Source: Mesobacillus persicus (lineage in GTDB: Bacteria > Bacillota > Bacilli > Bacillales > Cytobacillaceae). Taken from it: DNA of 64,000 bases. How positions within the stretch are numbered: position 1 is the stretch's first letter; every line of letters starts with the position of its first letter. The DNA lies in contig NZ_FOBW01000005.1 in the NCBI RefSeq assembly GCF_900109925.1, positions 1-64,000 on the forward strand. The letters run 5' to 3'. Under the pieces are notes generated by a model, which saw only the letters and a list, made by a program, of their open reading frames with translations, was not told the origin of the DNA and made no database searches. The position numbers and the translations under genes are program-made. Positions 26,735 through 35,740 of the stretch are shown in pieces.

Positions 26735-27823
26735 TTAGTTATTGCCGTTCCCATTCCCTTTATTCTCGTGATTTTTTTTATTTTCTGCATTGTTATTTTT
26801 GCCATTTTGTTTTTGTTCGTTCGCTTGTTGTTTTCGTTCTTCTTTTTTCACTTGAGCTTCTTGCTTTTTCGCTTCAGCTTGGGCACGTTTTTCTTCGACT
26901 TTTTGTTTGTTTTCAGCAGCTGGAGTTGCGATTACTGGTTGTGCTTCTTCAGTAGTTTCTTCTTCAACAGTATCAGCAACGACTGGTTCTGTTTCCTCAA
27001 TTATTTGTTCAACAACCGTTTCTTCTACTGGCTCTTCTACTTCCTCTTCACTTTCATCCGTCGCTACTTTAGCAGCTTTCTTCTCAAGCTTTGAGAGCTT
27101 TTTATCTAATTTAGCAAAAGACTTTTCAATATTCTTCCTAAGAGCTTGTTGAGCTCTCGGATTCTTCACATGAGCTAATGCTGCAGATAATGCGTCAATG
27201 TTATTCGCGAGCTTCACTTCGACAACATCTTCCTCCGTATCTTCAGCTACGATACCTTCTTCATCTTCTACAACTACCCCTTCTACTTCTGCAACTTCTG
27301 ATTCCGGCTCTCCAGAAACAGCTAGGTTTTCAGCCGCTTCTTCTTGGGTAGCAATAGCTTCTCTTAATAATTCCTCTGCTTCCTCTGTTTGGCCGTTAGC
27401 AAATAATACATTCGCTTCAGCAATTCGTTCTGCTGCGAAATTTGCTAATAGACGAGCTTCTTTATAGTCATCAAACGAGACAGCAAGCCTTACTTTCTCC
27501 ATCATGATCTTTACAAAATAGAAGAAATCGCCTGGAACTAAAGCTGGCTCCTCTTCCTGAACATCTTCTTCCGTTGAAGCATCTTCAGTTGTAGTCGTTT
27601 CTTCTACTTCTTCATCGGTAGGCAGATTTTCTTCCACTTCAGTCGCAGGAATTGTCTCTTCATCTAGAACTGGTGCCTGCTCCAAAGTTGTTACGGTTTC
27701 TTCTGCTACAGTTGTTTCCGCTTGTTCAACTACATCCTCATTTGCAAAAACAGCTGGTGTTGCTAATGAAAGAATAAGTGCAGATGCGACTGTGCCGCTA
27801 ATAATAGATTTCTTCAACTTCAT
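26735..27823 (-). CDS. Secreted DUF5667-domain protein, acidic and low-complexity
   Basis: The 362-aa protein has a Sec signal peptide (MKLKKSIISGTVASALILSLATPAVFA, cleavage near residue 27). A Glu/Thr-rich spacer follows (28-95), then a helical domain near 95-170 (PGDFFYFVKIMMEKVRLAVSF...ARLLANFAAERIAEAN) of the DUF5667 type. A second acidic/Val-rich stretch, a Lys-rich helix (KKLSKLEKKAAK) and a C-terminal Lys/Gln/Asn-rich tail complete it. No sortase or membrane anchor is visible; the basic tail could hold it to anionic wall polymers. AGGGGGA precedes the ATG. Function unknown. Confidence 0.8.
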   Translation of the reverse strand: MKLKKSIISGTVASALILSLATPAVFANEDVVEQAETTVAEETVTTLEQAPVLDEETIPATEVEENLPTDEEVEETTTTEDASTEEDVQEEEPALVPGDFFYFVKIMMEKVRLAVSFDDYKEARLLANFAAERIAEANVLFANGQTEEAEELLREAIATQEEAAENLAVSGEPESEVAEVEGVVVEDEEGIVAEDTEEDVVEVKLANNIDALSAALAHVKNPRAQQALRKNIEKSFAKLDKKLSKLEKKAAKVATDESEEEVEEPVEETVVEQIIEETEPVVADTVEEETTEEAQPVIATPAAENKQKVEEKRAQAEAKKQEAQVKKEERKQQANEQKQNGKNNNAENKKNHENKGNGNGNN

Positions 27824-28020
27824 GTTTTAGTTCCCCCTAAATTGATATCCTCTAAAACATTCGAAGGAGATTGACAGGGTCTGTCCGTATTTGAAAAAGT
27901 GATTCTATTTGTAAATCATCTGTTACTAACCCTTCATACACCTATAAAACAAAGTATGTCTTAGCAAACATTGTTGCAATGGTTTCATTGTTTGGTGAAA
28001 GAGGACTTGGTATGAAACCG

Positions 28021-28149
28021 GTTGATTGGAGCGGAAGGCGCTTGACTCCTGCGGGAGCAGCGGGACAGGTGAGACCCCACAGGAGCGCAAGCGACGAGGA
28101 GGCTCACCGCCCGCCCCGCGGAAAGCAAGCGCCTGGAGCAGAAATCAAC
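28021..28149 (+). repeat. GC-rich interspersed element, short form (copy C)
   Basis: This is a 129-bp element from GTTGATTGGAGCGGAAGGCG to GCGCCTGGAGCAGAAATCAAC. The end stem pairs GGCGCTTG with CAAGCGCC, and the core has GACTCCTGCGGGAGCAG and CAGGAGCGCAAGCGACGAGG. It lacks the 61-bp insert of copies A, B and E. It sits in the gap upstream of the DUF5667 gene. Confidence 0.92.
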
Positions 28150-28234
28150 ATTCCTTGTTCAGTAGAAGAAAACAGTTAACAAAAAAAAGCACCAACTTCT
28201 GTTATGAAATCGGCACTTTGTTATTGACTATACG

Positions 28235-28444
28235 TTACCGTGACGCTTTTGGTGGTTGGCACACGTCACATTTACGTTGGTTATTGTTTTTAAATTTCGT
28301 AAATGTTTTTTCGAAATTACTTCCACACGCACATTTGAATAGTAATTTTTGAGAAAAACCGTGATATTCTGTCGATAGCAATTTACTTTCTGAATTTTTC
28401 TCAACAAATTCTTTGATTTTATCGATTGTCCATCGTTTATTCAT
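28235..28444 (-). CDS. Small zinc-ribbon protein, 69 aa
   Basis: The product starts MNKRWTIDKIKEFVEKNSES and ends with a likely zinc ribbon, CAC at residues about 45-47 and CDVC near 62-65. The GYHG-like LLSTEYHGFSQKLLFKCACG pattern resembles the small domains that accompany phage or homing HNH endonucleases and other nucleic-acid enzymes, but here it stands alone. The start is set by GGAGGTG 7-8 bp upstream. It could be a remnant of a larger mobile gene or an independent nucleic-acid-binding protein. Confidence 0.6.
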   Translation of the reverse strand: MNKRWTIDKIKEFVEKNSESKLLSTEYHGFSQKLLFKCACGSNFEKTFTKFKNNNQRKCDVCQPPKASR

Positions 28445-28597
28445 TGTTTGACACCTCCATATTGTCTCGCTAGCCGGAGGCTTTTCGAGCTTCCGTTCAA
28501 TCCTGAGCAAAAATCTTTATCTAAGTAAATGATTATACCATATGCCCGTACACAAATCGACCGGCCATTTGAACTCACGAATTTTTCCGTATTCATG

Positions 28598-28626
28598 AAA
28601 AAAGCCTCAGCTTTCGCTGAGACTTT
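28598..28626 (-). terminator. Terminator of proA
   Basis: The stem GTCTCAGC-GAAA-GCTGAGGC followed by a T-run lies about 10 bp after the proA stop on the minus strand. Confidence 0.9.
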
Positions 28627-28635
28627 TAGTAAAGA

Positions 28636-29898
28636 TTATCTTACCTGCCCGTTGCCAGACATTAGATATTTTCTTGTCGTTAAGGCTGGCAATCCCATTG
28701 GTCCCCTTGCATGAAGCTTTTGGGTTGAGATTCCGATTTCGGCACCAAATCCGAGTGCGCCTCCGTCAGTAAATCTTGTCGATGCATTATGGTAAAGAGC
28801 TGCTGCATCCACCAACTGCATAAACTTCTTAGCCGTATCACTATTCTCAGTAATAATTGCTTCAGAATGCTTTGTACCATATTCATCGATATGATCAATC
28901 GCCTCTTCCAAGTTACTTACCGTCTTCACCGCTAAATCAAGACTAAGATATTCATTCGCCCAATCACTTTCTGTCGCAGGCTGAACATCCGGAAGCAAGC
29001 TAGCCGCTGCTTCATCCCCATGAAGCGTGATTCCGTTCTTTTGCAACGCGTCAGCTAGTAAACTATGATTCTTCTTCAACCATTCTTCATGAACAATCAA
29101 AGTTTCTGCTGCATTACAAACGGCTGGGCGGTCTGTTTTAGCGTTAATCAGAATTTCAATCGCCTTCTCTACATCTGCTACACGGTCCACATAAATATGG
29201 CAATTCCCAACACCCGTTTCAAGGACGGGAACGGTCGCATTTTCTACGACGGCATTAATCAGTGATGCTCCACCTCTTGGAATTAAAACATCAATATGCT
29301 CTTTCATCGTAAATAGCTGCTGAGTGGCTTCCCTGTCGATACTGTCAATAAACTGAACAGCCTCTTTTGGAATCGACGTTAGAGCTAGGGCGCGATGAAT
29401 AATCTCCACAATCGCCTTGTTCGAATTTAGTGCGGAAGATCCACCTTTTAGCACAATCGAATTACCCGATTTTAATGCCAAACCAGCTGCATCTGCCGTC
29501 ACATTCGGACGTGCTTCATAAATCATCCCAATCACACCTAGAGGAACACGGACTTCTTCTACCTTTAAGCCATTCTCGAGCGTCCATCCTGACATCACAT
29601 CGCCAATCGGATCAGGAAGTTCCGCGACTTGACGTAGCCCTTCGGCAAAATCAAAAATCCTGTCCTTATTAAGAGAAAGACGATCCATAAACGCCTGTTC
29701 AAATCCTTTTTCTTCTCCGTTTTTTAAATCAATCAGATTAGCTGTAATAATTGACTGATAATCCTTTTCCAATGCATCGGCAACCGTAAGCAAGGCTTGG
29801 TTTTTCTCCTCTGTTGTGAGGATGCCAAGTGTTTTTGCCGCCTTTTTTGCCTTCTTTGCCTGTTCTTCTACTGTAATCACTGTTGATACTGTCGTCAT
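28636..29898 (-). CDS. proA: Gamma-glutamyl phosphate reductase ProA
   Basis: ProA reduces gamma-glutamyl phosphate to glutamate semialdehyde with NADPH in proline synthesis. The 420-aa protein has the aldehyde-dehydrogenase-like fold with GVIGMIYEARPNVTADAAGL near residue 125, the catalytic Cys in DRPAVCNAAETL near 255 and the C-terminal RFTDGGALGFGAEIGISTQ. AGGAGGGG precedes the ATG. It is the last gene of the proC-proB-proA set, about 25 bp after proB, and a hairpin ends the operon. Confidence 0.97.
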   Translation of the reverse strand: MTTVSTVITVEEQAKKAKKAAKTLGILTTEEKNQALLTVADALEKDYQSIITANLIDLKNGEEKGFEQAFMDRLSLNKDRIFDFAEGLRQVAELPDPIGDVMSGWTLENGLKVEEVRVPLGVIGMIYEARPNVTADAAGLALKSGNSIVLKGGSSALNSNKAIVEIIHRALALTSIPKEAVQFIDSIDREATQQLFTMKEHIDVLIPRGGASLINAVVENATVPVLETGVGNCHIYVDRVADVEKAIEILINAKTDRPAVCNAAETLIVHEEWLKKNHSLLADALQKNGITLHGDEAAASLLPDVQPATESDWANEYLSLDLAVKTVSNLEEAIDHIDEYGTKHSEAIITENSDTAKKFMQLVDAAALYHNASTRFTDGGALGFGAEIGISTQKLHARGPMGLPALTTRKYLMSGNGQVR

Positions 29899-29922
29899 TA
29901 AACCCCTCCTAAAATAGTTGTT

Positions 29923-31047
29923 TTAACCGAGCGCTGATAATTTAAAATCAAGGGAGCATACAAATGTCTCTTTTGCAATTGCTGGTTCAAGCTCGTTTTC
30001 ATTTTCTTCAACATCTTCATTCAATTGTTTCGTTGAAAAATTCACTCTACCGAGGCCAATTTCGTTTCCGTCCTCATCAATAATTCGAACCACGGCACCG
30101 TCCTTGAACTCACCCTTTACATCCTCGATATCGAATCGGTAGAGATCCTCGTGGTTGTCAATAATCGCTTTTTTACCATGGGAATTAACAGTGACTTTCC
30201 CTTCTGGACCTGAGTGAAAAGCAATCCATTGCTGTTTATTATCCAAATTGAGGGCGTCCGGTTCCTGTTCAAAATAAGTCCCTTTGGCCTTACCGGCTAC
30301 GGCATCAATGAGCATATCCTCACATCCGGCTTTCCCTAAGAAGGAATCAATTCCAGCCGCCATTGCGATTTCCACAGCCTTGATCTTTGATTTCATGCCA
30401 CCAGTTCCAACGGCACTTCCTGACCCACCAGCTGCCGCTTCAATCTCAGGTGTAATGCTATGGACTTTTTCCAAAAGCTTTGCATCCGGATTCTCATTTG
30501 GATTGCTGTCATATAGGCCATCTATATCTGACAAGATGATGAGCATATCCGCATCAATTAGACCAGCAACCTTTGCGGAGAGCGTATCATTGTCACCAAA
30601 TCTCAATCGGTCAACCGTGACCGTATCATTTTCGTTAATGATTGGGATGATTCCTCGTTCTAGCAGGACATTCATTGTGTTTTGCATATTTTCAAAACGG
30701 TTTTCATTGGCGAAGTCGCTTCTTGTGATTAAAATTTGGGAAGCCACATACCCGTGAGATAAAAAGAGTTCTGAATAAGATTCCATTAATAGACCCTGGC
30801 CAATGGATGCTGCAGCCTGCTTTTCTGGGAGTGAAGTTGGTCGCTCGATGCATCCAAGTTTTCGATAACCTGCTGCTACCGCACCGGAAGAAACCACGGC
30901 TGTTTCATAGCCTGCATCCTTCAATGCCACAATTTGCTCCGCAAAATTCTCGAGCTTTTTACGACTGATTTCCCCGTGCATACTAGTGAGTGAACTGCTT
31001 CCAATCTTAATGACAACTCTTTTTATCTGTTTTTCTGTCTTTAACAT
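29923..31047 (-). CDS. proB: Glutamate 5-kinase ProB
   Basis: ProB phosphorylates glutamate in the first, usually proline-inhibited, step of proline synthesis. The 374-aa protein has an amino-acid-kinase domain (VVIKIGSSSLTS at the start, NENDTVTVDRLRFGDNDTLSA near 150, GTGGMKSKIKA near 215) and a C-terminal PUA domain from about residue 280. AGGAGG precedes the ATG. It lies between proC and proA; the presence of the PUA domain indicates the standard biosynthetic form. No T-box was found before the operon. Confidence 0.97.
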   Translation of the reverse strand: MLKTEKQIKRVVIKIGSSSLTSMHGEISRKKLENFAEQIVALKDAGYETAVVSSGAVAAGYRKLGCIERPTSLPEKQAAASIGQGLLMESYSELFLSHGYVASQILITRSDFANENRFENMQNTMNVLLERGIIPIINENDTVTVDRLRFGDNDTLSAKVAGLIDADMLIILSDIDGLYDSNPNENPDAKLLEKVHSITPEIEAAAGGSGSAVGTGGMKSKIKAVEIAMAAGIDSFLGKAGCEDMLIDAVAGKAKGTYFEQEPDALNLDNKQQWIAFHSGPEGKVTVNSHGKKAIIDNHEDLYRFDIEDVKGEFKDGAVVRIIDEDGNEIGLGRVNFSTKQLNEDVEENENELEPAIAKETFVCSLDFKLSALG

Positions 31048-31085
31048 CTAATACCTCCTGTGTACAATCGCAGCTTGTTACCGTC

Positions 31086-31928
31086 TTAAGGTTTAACAGC
31101 TGCACCCTCAAGCTCTTTACTGATTTCTTTTGAGCGTTTCGCCGCATGCTGGACTGCCTGTGAAATGGCTTCCCCACCATTAAATCTGCTTAATGCCTCT
31201 AACCCTGAAGCAGTCGTACCATTAGGTGAAGTTACCTTTTCCCGCAGTGAAGATGGGGCTTCATTCTGGTTTAGGACCATTTTAGCCGCACCATAAATGG
31301 TCTGTGCCACCATTTTACGCACTGTTTCTTCATCGATTCCGTTCTCTACTCCAACACGTTCCATATGTTCCATTAAGTAATAGAAATATGCTGGACCACT
31401 TCCGGCTAATCCTGTAAACACATCCATCTGGTCTTCCTCTATGATATAAACCTGACCCATGCATCCAAGCAATTCTGTCGCCAGTTCAACATTTTCCTTC
31501 GTTGCATTTTTTCCGGCCACAACAGCGGTGGCGGATTCTTGAATCATACTTGATGTATTTGGCATCACACGGATCACTTGCTGGTCATCGTTTAGGTGCT
31601 GCTCCATAAACTCCGTGGTAATTCCAGCCAATACGGATAGAACGACCTGATTGGGTTTGAGTTTATCTTTTATCGAAGCAAGTGCTTCCTTAGCCCCTTT
31701 AGGCTTCATCGCTAAAATAAATAAGTCAATCTCTTCAAAAGGGAGTTCGCTCTGTGGCAATGCCTGCACCCCGTATTTTGTCCGAAGGTTCATCAGTCTG
31801 TCAGCATTGCTCTTGTTGGTTACATATACCTGACCTCCAAGCATTTTCTCAGCTGTTACAACCCCTGAAATCATGGACTCCGCCATAGACCCGGCTCCCA
31901 AAAAGGCAATCGTTTCATTGTCTAACAT
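31086..31928 (-). CDS. proC: Pyrroline-5-carboxylate reductase ProC
   Basis: ProC reduces pyrroline-5-carboxylate to proline. The 280-aa protein has the N-terminal Rossmann motif IAFLGAGSMAESMISG, MPNTSSMIQES near residue 120 and the C-terminal SGPAYFYYLMEHM and TSPNGTTASGL signatures near 170 and 230. The start is set by TTAGGAGG upstream of MLDNETI; the open frame begins ten codons earlier. As first gene it allows this operon to encode the whole route from glutamate to proline. Confidence 0.96.
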   Translation of the reverse strand: MLDNETIAFLGAGSMAESMISGVVTAEKMLGGQVYVTNKSNADRLMNLRTKYGVQALPQSELPFEEIDLFILAMKPKGAKEALASIKDKLKPNQVVLSVLAGITTEFMEQHLNDDQQVIRVMPNTSSMIQESATAVVAGKNATKENVELATELLGCMGQVYIIEEDQMDVFTGLAGSGPAYFYYLMEHMERVGVENGIDEETVRKMVAQTIYGAAKMVLNQNEAPSSLREKVTSPNGTTASGLEALSRFNGGEAISQAVQHAAKRSKEISKELEGAAVKP

Positions 31929-32681
31929 GCAAATCCTCCTAAGATGATTACAAACCATTTACAAAATTGTTCGCTTATTTTACAACGTTATCTATCGTAA
32001 CACGCTGAGATACATATTCAAGGGGATATCGGAAATTGAGCAGGATAAAGGCGAGATAGTCAATGAAATGGTCAAATTGTGACCTGAGCAAACGCTCAGT
32101 CGCTCTCAGGATGAATAATCCTGTCTTAAGCGGGAATTTGCTAAAATGAGCTTTCCCCTTCGCTGATTGCCCTGCTAGTTTAGACAATATGTGACACGAC
32201 CATTGGATTTGCCCTCCAAATATAGGAAATAGATGATGATCATAAAACGATACCTCGTCCATTAGGCATTCTTGATATACGTTTCCTCTATTCATACTGA
32301 AGGAAACAAAAAATGAATCATTGGAACTAGATATTTAAATAGGAAAGAACACCCACTCAAATAGCCCCTGAAATTTCCATGTTCGTTTTTATGACATACT
32401 TGTAGGATCTCCTCCAAAAAATCAGTATGATAATGGTAACCTCCTAAACACATAGAAACCATTCTAACTAATGATGATCCCAATTCTGTTGTTAGAGATG
32501 ATTATTGCCCCTGGAGAATGGAAAGAAAGTCACGTGTAATGCCCACTTGCCATTGAAATGATTTAAAAAAGTTTCTATATCCAACACCTATTTTAGCCCC
32601 TGTATCAAATTTCCAATTTAAATTGTTTGAATATTTTAATAATAGTGGGTATAATAGAAAAAAGGTCAGGGAGTGATTTTA
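31929..32681. other. 753-bp gap, no supported gene
   Basis: The region between proC and the IDEAL gene holds two overlapping minus-strand frames (63 and 106 codons, 32292-32483 and 31975-32295). Neither has a ribosome binding site, and their composition is unlike neighbours. No T-box, riboswitch or repeat family member was recognised. The promoter of proCBA must lie near the left end. Confidence 0.45.
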
Positions 32682-32876
32682 ATGGAAAAGAAGTTGCTTA
32701 ATTCACCAAAACCTAAAGTAAATGTGATTGATTCGCTATTTGCTGAGATGGTATTAGACACGGCACTGCTAAAGTTCCGGAAAGAGCAAATCCGTCAAAA
32801 AATTGACCAGTCCTTAACAGACAAAAACAAAAGTGAATTTCTACGATTAACAGAAGAATTAAAAAATATTTCCTAA
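32682..32876 (+). CDS. IDEAL domain-containing protein, 64 aa
   Basis: Most of this small protein is an IDEAL domain, recognised by IDSLFAEMVLDTALLKFRKE followed by IRQKIDQSLTDKNKSEFLRLTEEL. The domain is found in small Bacillus proteins and at the ends of regulators; its role is thought to be protein interaction, but no activity is established here. The ATG is chosen because AGGGAG lies 8 bp upstream; a GTG three codons earlier overlaps it. It is monocistronic and followed by a strong terminator. Confidence 0.85.
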   Translation: MEKKLLNSPKPKVNVIDSLFAEMVLDTALLKFRKEQIRQKIDQSLTDKNKSEFLRLTEELKNIS

Positions 32877-32906
32877 TGATGTCTCGGAATCGGAATATGA
32901 AAAAAA

Positions 32907-32946
32907 GAAGCCCCGTCTAAAAAAATTTAGATGGGGCTTCCTTTTT
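32907..32946 (+). terminator. Terminator of IDEAL gene
   Basis: A long hairpin pairs GAAGCCCC and GTCTAA with their complements ATTTAGAT and GGGGCTTC and is followed by CTTTTT. Confidence 0.92.
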
Positions 32947-32970
32947 GTATTAGGCTGGTTAAACGTGTCA

Positions 32971-33099
32971 GTTGTTTTCCGCTCCAGGCGCTTGCTTTCC
33001 GCGGGGCGTGCGCTGAGCCTCCTCGTCGCTCGCGCTCCTGCGGGGTCTCACCTGTCCCGCTGCTCCCGCAGGAGTCAAGCGCCTTCCGCTCCAAACAAC
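32971..33099 (-). repeat. GC-rich interspersed element, short form (copy D)
   Basis: This 129-bp copy in minus orientation runs from GTTGTTTTCCGCTCCAGGCG to CGCCTTCCGCTCCAAACAAC. End stems GGCGCTTG/CAAGCGCC are intact. It lies between the IDEAL gene terminator and the 3' end of the UPF0316 gene. Confidence 0.92.
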
Positions 33100-33152
33100 A
33101 GTTAGTAAAAATCAATCTGGGCCTTATATCCATTCCCGGTCAACATTCTTAA

Positions 33153-33713
33153 CTATACTGAAGTATCAGCCTTATTTTTGACCTGTTTATTTTTCTTGTT
33201 TTTCTTCATTGCCTTGGTAATGTATCCACCTTTAAAATTACGAGGTTCATAAGATACGATAAAGGCGCTAGGCTCATAGGTACTAACAATCTTAATAAAT
33301 TCCGCCTCACGGTCGCGTCTAGCGGTACAGTCCAGACGGTATCTACGAGCTTCGTGCATTCCTTGCACTTCTGCTGTGGAAACACTGAACCCTTCATCAC
33401 GGAGATGACTAGTTAGCTCTTCATTTTTATTCATGATATTCACTTCAACTGTTACAAAGCCAATGGCCAGCTTTTGTTCTAAAATTTGACCGAGATATAT
33501 ACCTACACCGAATCCCAGTGCATAAGCTACCATATTCAAGTAATTCGAAAGATCACTAAAAACAATTCCAAGTGCGACCACGTAGATAATACCTTCGAGC
33601 ATCCCGAGAGCCGCCGCTTTTTCCTTCATTCCCTTAACCATGGTTATCGTCCTCAATGTGAGCACCGGAACCAAAATCAGCTGGGCAACGAAAATAATGA
33701 GTGCTTGAATCAT
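33153..33713 (-). CDS. UPF0316 membrane protein with DUF2179 domain
   Basis: The 186-aa protein has three N-terminal membrane segments (about residues 1-20, 35-52 and 58-80). A cytosolic DUF2179 domain (about 95-165; [40 protein letters not shown]) and a Lys-rich tail follow. This architecture is the UPF0316/YebE family of Bacillus, whose function is unknown. GAGGGTGAGA precedes the ATG. No partner gene is adjacent. Confidence 0.88.
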   Translation of the reverse strand: MIQALIIFVAQLILVPVLTLRTITMVKGMKEKAAALGMLEGIIYVVALGIVFSDLSNYLNMVAYALGFGVGIYLGQILEQKLAIGFVTVEVNIMNKNEELTSHLRDEGFSVSTAEVQGMHEARRYRLDCTARRDREAEFIKIVSTYEPSAFIVSYEPRNFKGGYITKAMKKNKKNKQVKNKADTSV

Positions 33714-34003
33714 GTTCTCACCCTCTTCCTAAAAAGTTCAACCTATGTAGTGTAACAGGACTTGGTAGCAGAAATCCAGTCATTTCTTGTGGGAAATCCT
33801 ATGACACTGATAATCTTGATTAAAACTACCTTCGAATCCTTCACTAAAAAATACTAAATCTGGTCATAAAGGAGTTCTCTTTCATTATTATCTCCAGTTA
33901 TCGAAACATCCCCACTTAGCCGGAAGTTTCAATAAACTTTCACAAAATCAACGTTTCCTTTTTTTGTAAAACGATATACTAATATTGAAAGGAGGTTATC
34001 TAG

Positions 34004-34210
34004 ATGTCATTCATTGATTTTGATGATTTTTACCGGATATGCAGCGATCGGAACAATGAGTGTAAACATGAAGAGGTGATTATCATTCGTCTGAAAAACC
34101 AGCCATCTCTAGACCAACAAAGTGAGGAAAAATCGTTACAATTGGGACCTTTTGGGACTCAAGCAAAAACAGACGGATTCACCGAAGATAAACATAGGTT
34201 CCTTATTTAG
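34004..34210 (+). CDS. Uncharacterised 68-aa protein
   Basis: The small, charged, soluble protein begins MSFIDFDDFYRICSDRNNEC and has two Cys close together (residues 13 and 20) but no clear zinc motif. AAAGGAGG 7-8 bp before the ATG makes translation very likely. The C-terminal half is low in structure-forming residues. I recognise no family. It is followed by a bidirectional terminator shared with the convergent dctP-like gene. Confidence 0.6.
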   Translation: MSFIDFDDFYRICSDRNNECKHEEVIIIRLKNQPSLDQQSEEKSLQLGPFGTQAKTDGFTEDKHRFLI

Positions 34211-34257
34211 AAAATCCAAAGAACGGTAGGTATGGATATGAAATTCAGCCACGATGA

Positions 34258-34311
34258 AAAAAAATAACCTCCTTGTTTCCTAGAATCTCGGAAACGAAGA
34301 GGTTATTTTTT
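34258..34311. terminator. Bidirectional terminator
   Basis: The stem pairs AAAATAACCTC and TTTCC with GGAAA and AGAGGTTATTTTT. It sits between the 68-aa gene and the end of the TRAP binding-protein gene. Confidence 0.88.
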
Positions 34312-34313
34312 CA

Positions 34314-35354
34314 TTACTCTACACTTTGAATTCTTTCAATGTAAGAGCCGTAACGCTCGGCATGCTTTTCATAAACTGGTTGGACTTTCTCGCGGAATGC
34401 CTCGATATCAAGGTCTTCTTCATTAATAATTTCCACTCCGTTATCAAGTAAGTTTTGTTTTTGTTCAGTTTCTAGATCTTGAGAAATTTGGCGTTGCTTT
34501 TGGGCGTACTCTTTCCCAAGATCAAGGATGACTTTTTGAACATCTTCAGGCATGGAGTCCAAAAGTTCTTCATTGATGACTAGTGTCGCAGAAGCATAGT
34601 ATAGTCCTACTTCAGAGAAATACTTTGATTGTTCATAGACATTCGTACTCCAATAGACACCTGTTGAAAAATCGGATCCATCGATGACACCTTGTTGTAA
34701 GCCACTATATACTTCAGGGAACGCCATTGGTGTAGCGTTTGTTCCTAGAGCGCTGTAAGTATCTAAGAGAAGCTCACTTTCAATCGTTCTCATTTTTAAC
34801 CCATTTAGATCATCCGGTGTCTTAATCGGATGCTGGCTATTGGCTAGATGGCGTTGGCCATTTTCCCAAAAAGCAATTCCTTTAAAACCGGCTTCGGACA
34901 TTTTATCTAAAAGCTCTTGCCCGACTTCCCCATCTAGCGTTTTATACGCATGATCTAAATCCCTAAATAAAAACGGAAATTCGATAACAGTTACTTCTGG
35001 AACAAAGTTTGTCACAACACCTGTTGTAATCAAACTCATATCTAGCGTACCTAATTGGATTCCTTCTAATAACTCACGCTCGCCGCCTAATGAGCCATTT
35101 CCGAAAATCTCAAATTCAACCTGACCATCTGTGGCTTCTTCCACCGCATTGGCATATTCCTCAAAACCAATCGCATAAGCCTGACCATCTGGCGAAATAT
35201 GTCCCACTTTAATTTTTATCACATCTTTATTTTCTTCTGCCGGAGTATCTGCTTTCGCTTCTTTTGTTGATGCTTTTTCCGTTCCCCCACATGCTGTCAG
35301 CATCATTAAACACAGCGCAGTGAAAAGAACCGCTAGTAAATGTTTCCCCTTCAT
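34314..35354 (-). CDS. TRAP-type solute-binding lipoprotein DctP, orphan
   Basis: The 346-aa protein starts with a lipoprotein signal (LLAVLFTALCLMMLTAC, Cys near residue 22) and continues as a DctP-family binding protein: KVGHISPDGQAYAIGFEEYA near 47, ELLEGIQLGTLDMSLIT near 93, WENGQRHLAN near 162 with the Arg-containing carboxylate-binding segment, and GLQQGVIDGSDFSTGVYWS near 217. TRAP systems import C4-dicarboxylates or other organic acids with DctQ and DctM membrane proteins, but neither is encoded in this window. It may work with a distant transporter or as a sensor. A GGGGGA lies upstream of the ATG. A leader hairpin and palindrome precede it. Confidence 0.9.
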   Translation of the reverse strand: MKGKHLLAVLFTALCLMMLTACGGTEKASTKEAKADTPAEENKDVIKIKVGHISPDGQAYAIGFEEYANAVEEATDGQVEFEIFGNGSLGGERELLEGIQLGTLDMSLITTGVVTNFVPEVTVIEFPFLFRDLDHAYKTLDGEVGQELLDKMSEAGFKGIAFWENGQRHLANSQHPIKTPDDLNGLKMRTIESELLLDTYSALGTNATPMAFPEVYSGLQQGVIDGSDFSTGVYWSTNVYEQSKYFSEVGLYYASATLVINEELLDSMPEDVQKVILDLGKEYAQKQRQISQDLETEQKQNLLDNGVEIINEEDLDIEAFREKVQPVYEKHAERYGSYIERIQSVE

Positions 35355-35406
35355 TATGTATTCCCCCTATTTTGTCATTCACCTAAAACAGTTTTATAAC
35401 ACTTTA

Positions 35407-35420
35407 ACGCTTAAAAGCGT
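35407..35420 (-). promoter_or_regulatory. Palindrome upstream of dctP-like gene
   Basis: The perfect inverted repeat ACGCTT-AA-AAGCGT lies about 52 bp before the start of the binding-protein gene, a usual place for an operator. The regulator is unknown. Confidence 0.45.
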
Positions 35421-35516
35421 CTAAGTATTAAGTTGTTGTTATTATAAACCATAATTAACATATTTGCACTTAAAATTTAAACTTTTTAATATTTTCAGAT
35501 AAAAACAATCAAAATA

Positions 35517-35558
35517 AAAGGTGTTCCCACGGCAGAGGTACCATTGGAGAACACCTTT
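35517..35558 (-). terminator. Leader terminator upstream of dctP-like gene
   Basis: A 10-bp stem (AAAGGTGTTC and GAACACCTTT, extended by CCA/TGG) is followed on the minus strand by TTTTATTTTG. It lies about 160 bp before dctP and about 460 bp from any upstream minus-strand gene end, so it may attenuate dctP transcription or end a small RNA. Confidence 0.6.
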
Positions 35559-35740
35559 CTACCTTATCATCTCATTTTAAAATTATTTTTTTGTTTTTAT
35601 ACGTAATTGATTCCGGCAAATTTAATATTGTCTACGATAAAGGTTCACGACATTGTCACTAGTGGAAGTTATATTCCTTTTAATAAAAACATCTAATTGT
35701 CTTTCCCTCTGCATATAAATTCTCCAAGGAGGGGATTTAT

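Noticed and set aside
31929-32300. Possible proline T-box before proCBA
   Set aside because: The conserved T-box sequence and specifier structure were not found on the minus strand.
31975-32483. Two overlapping minus-strand frames (63 and 106 codons) upstream of proC
   Set aside because: No ribosome binding site, odd composition rich in Cys, His and Trp, and no recognisable family. A frameshifted pseudogene cannot be excluded, but I see no positive evidence.
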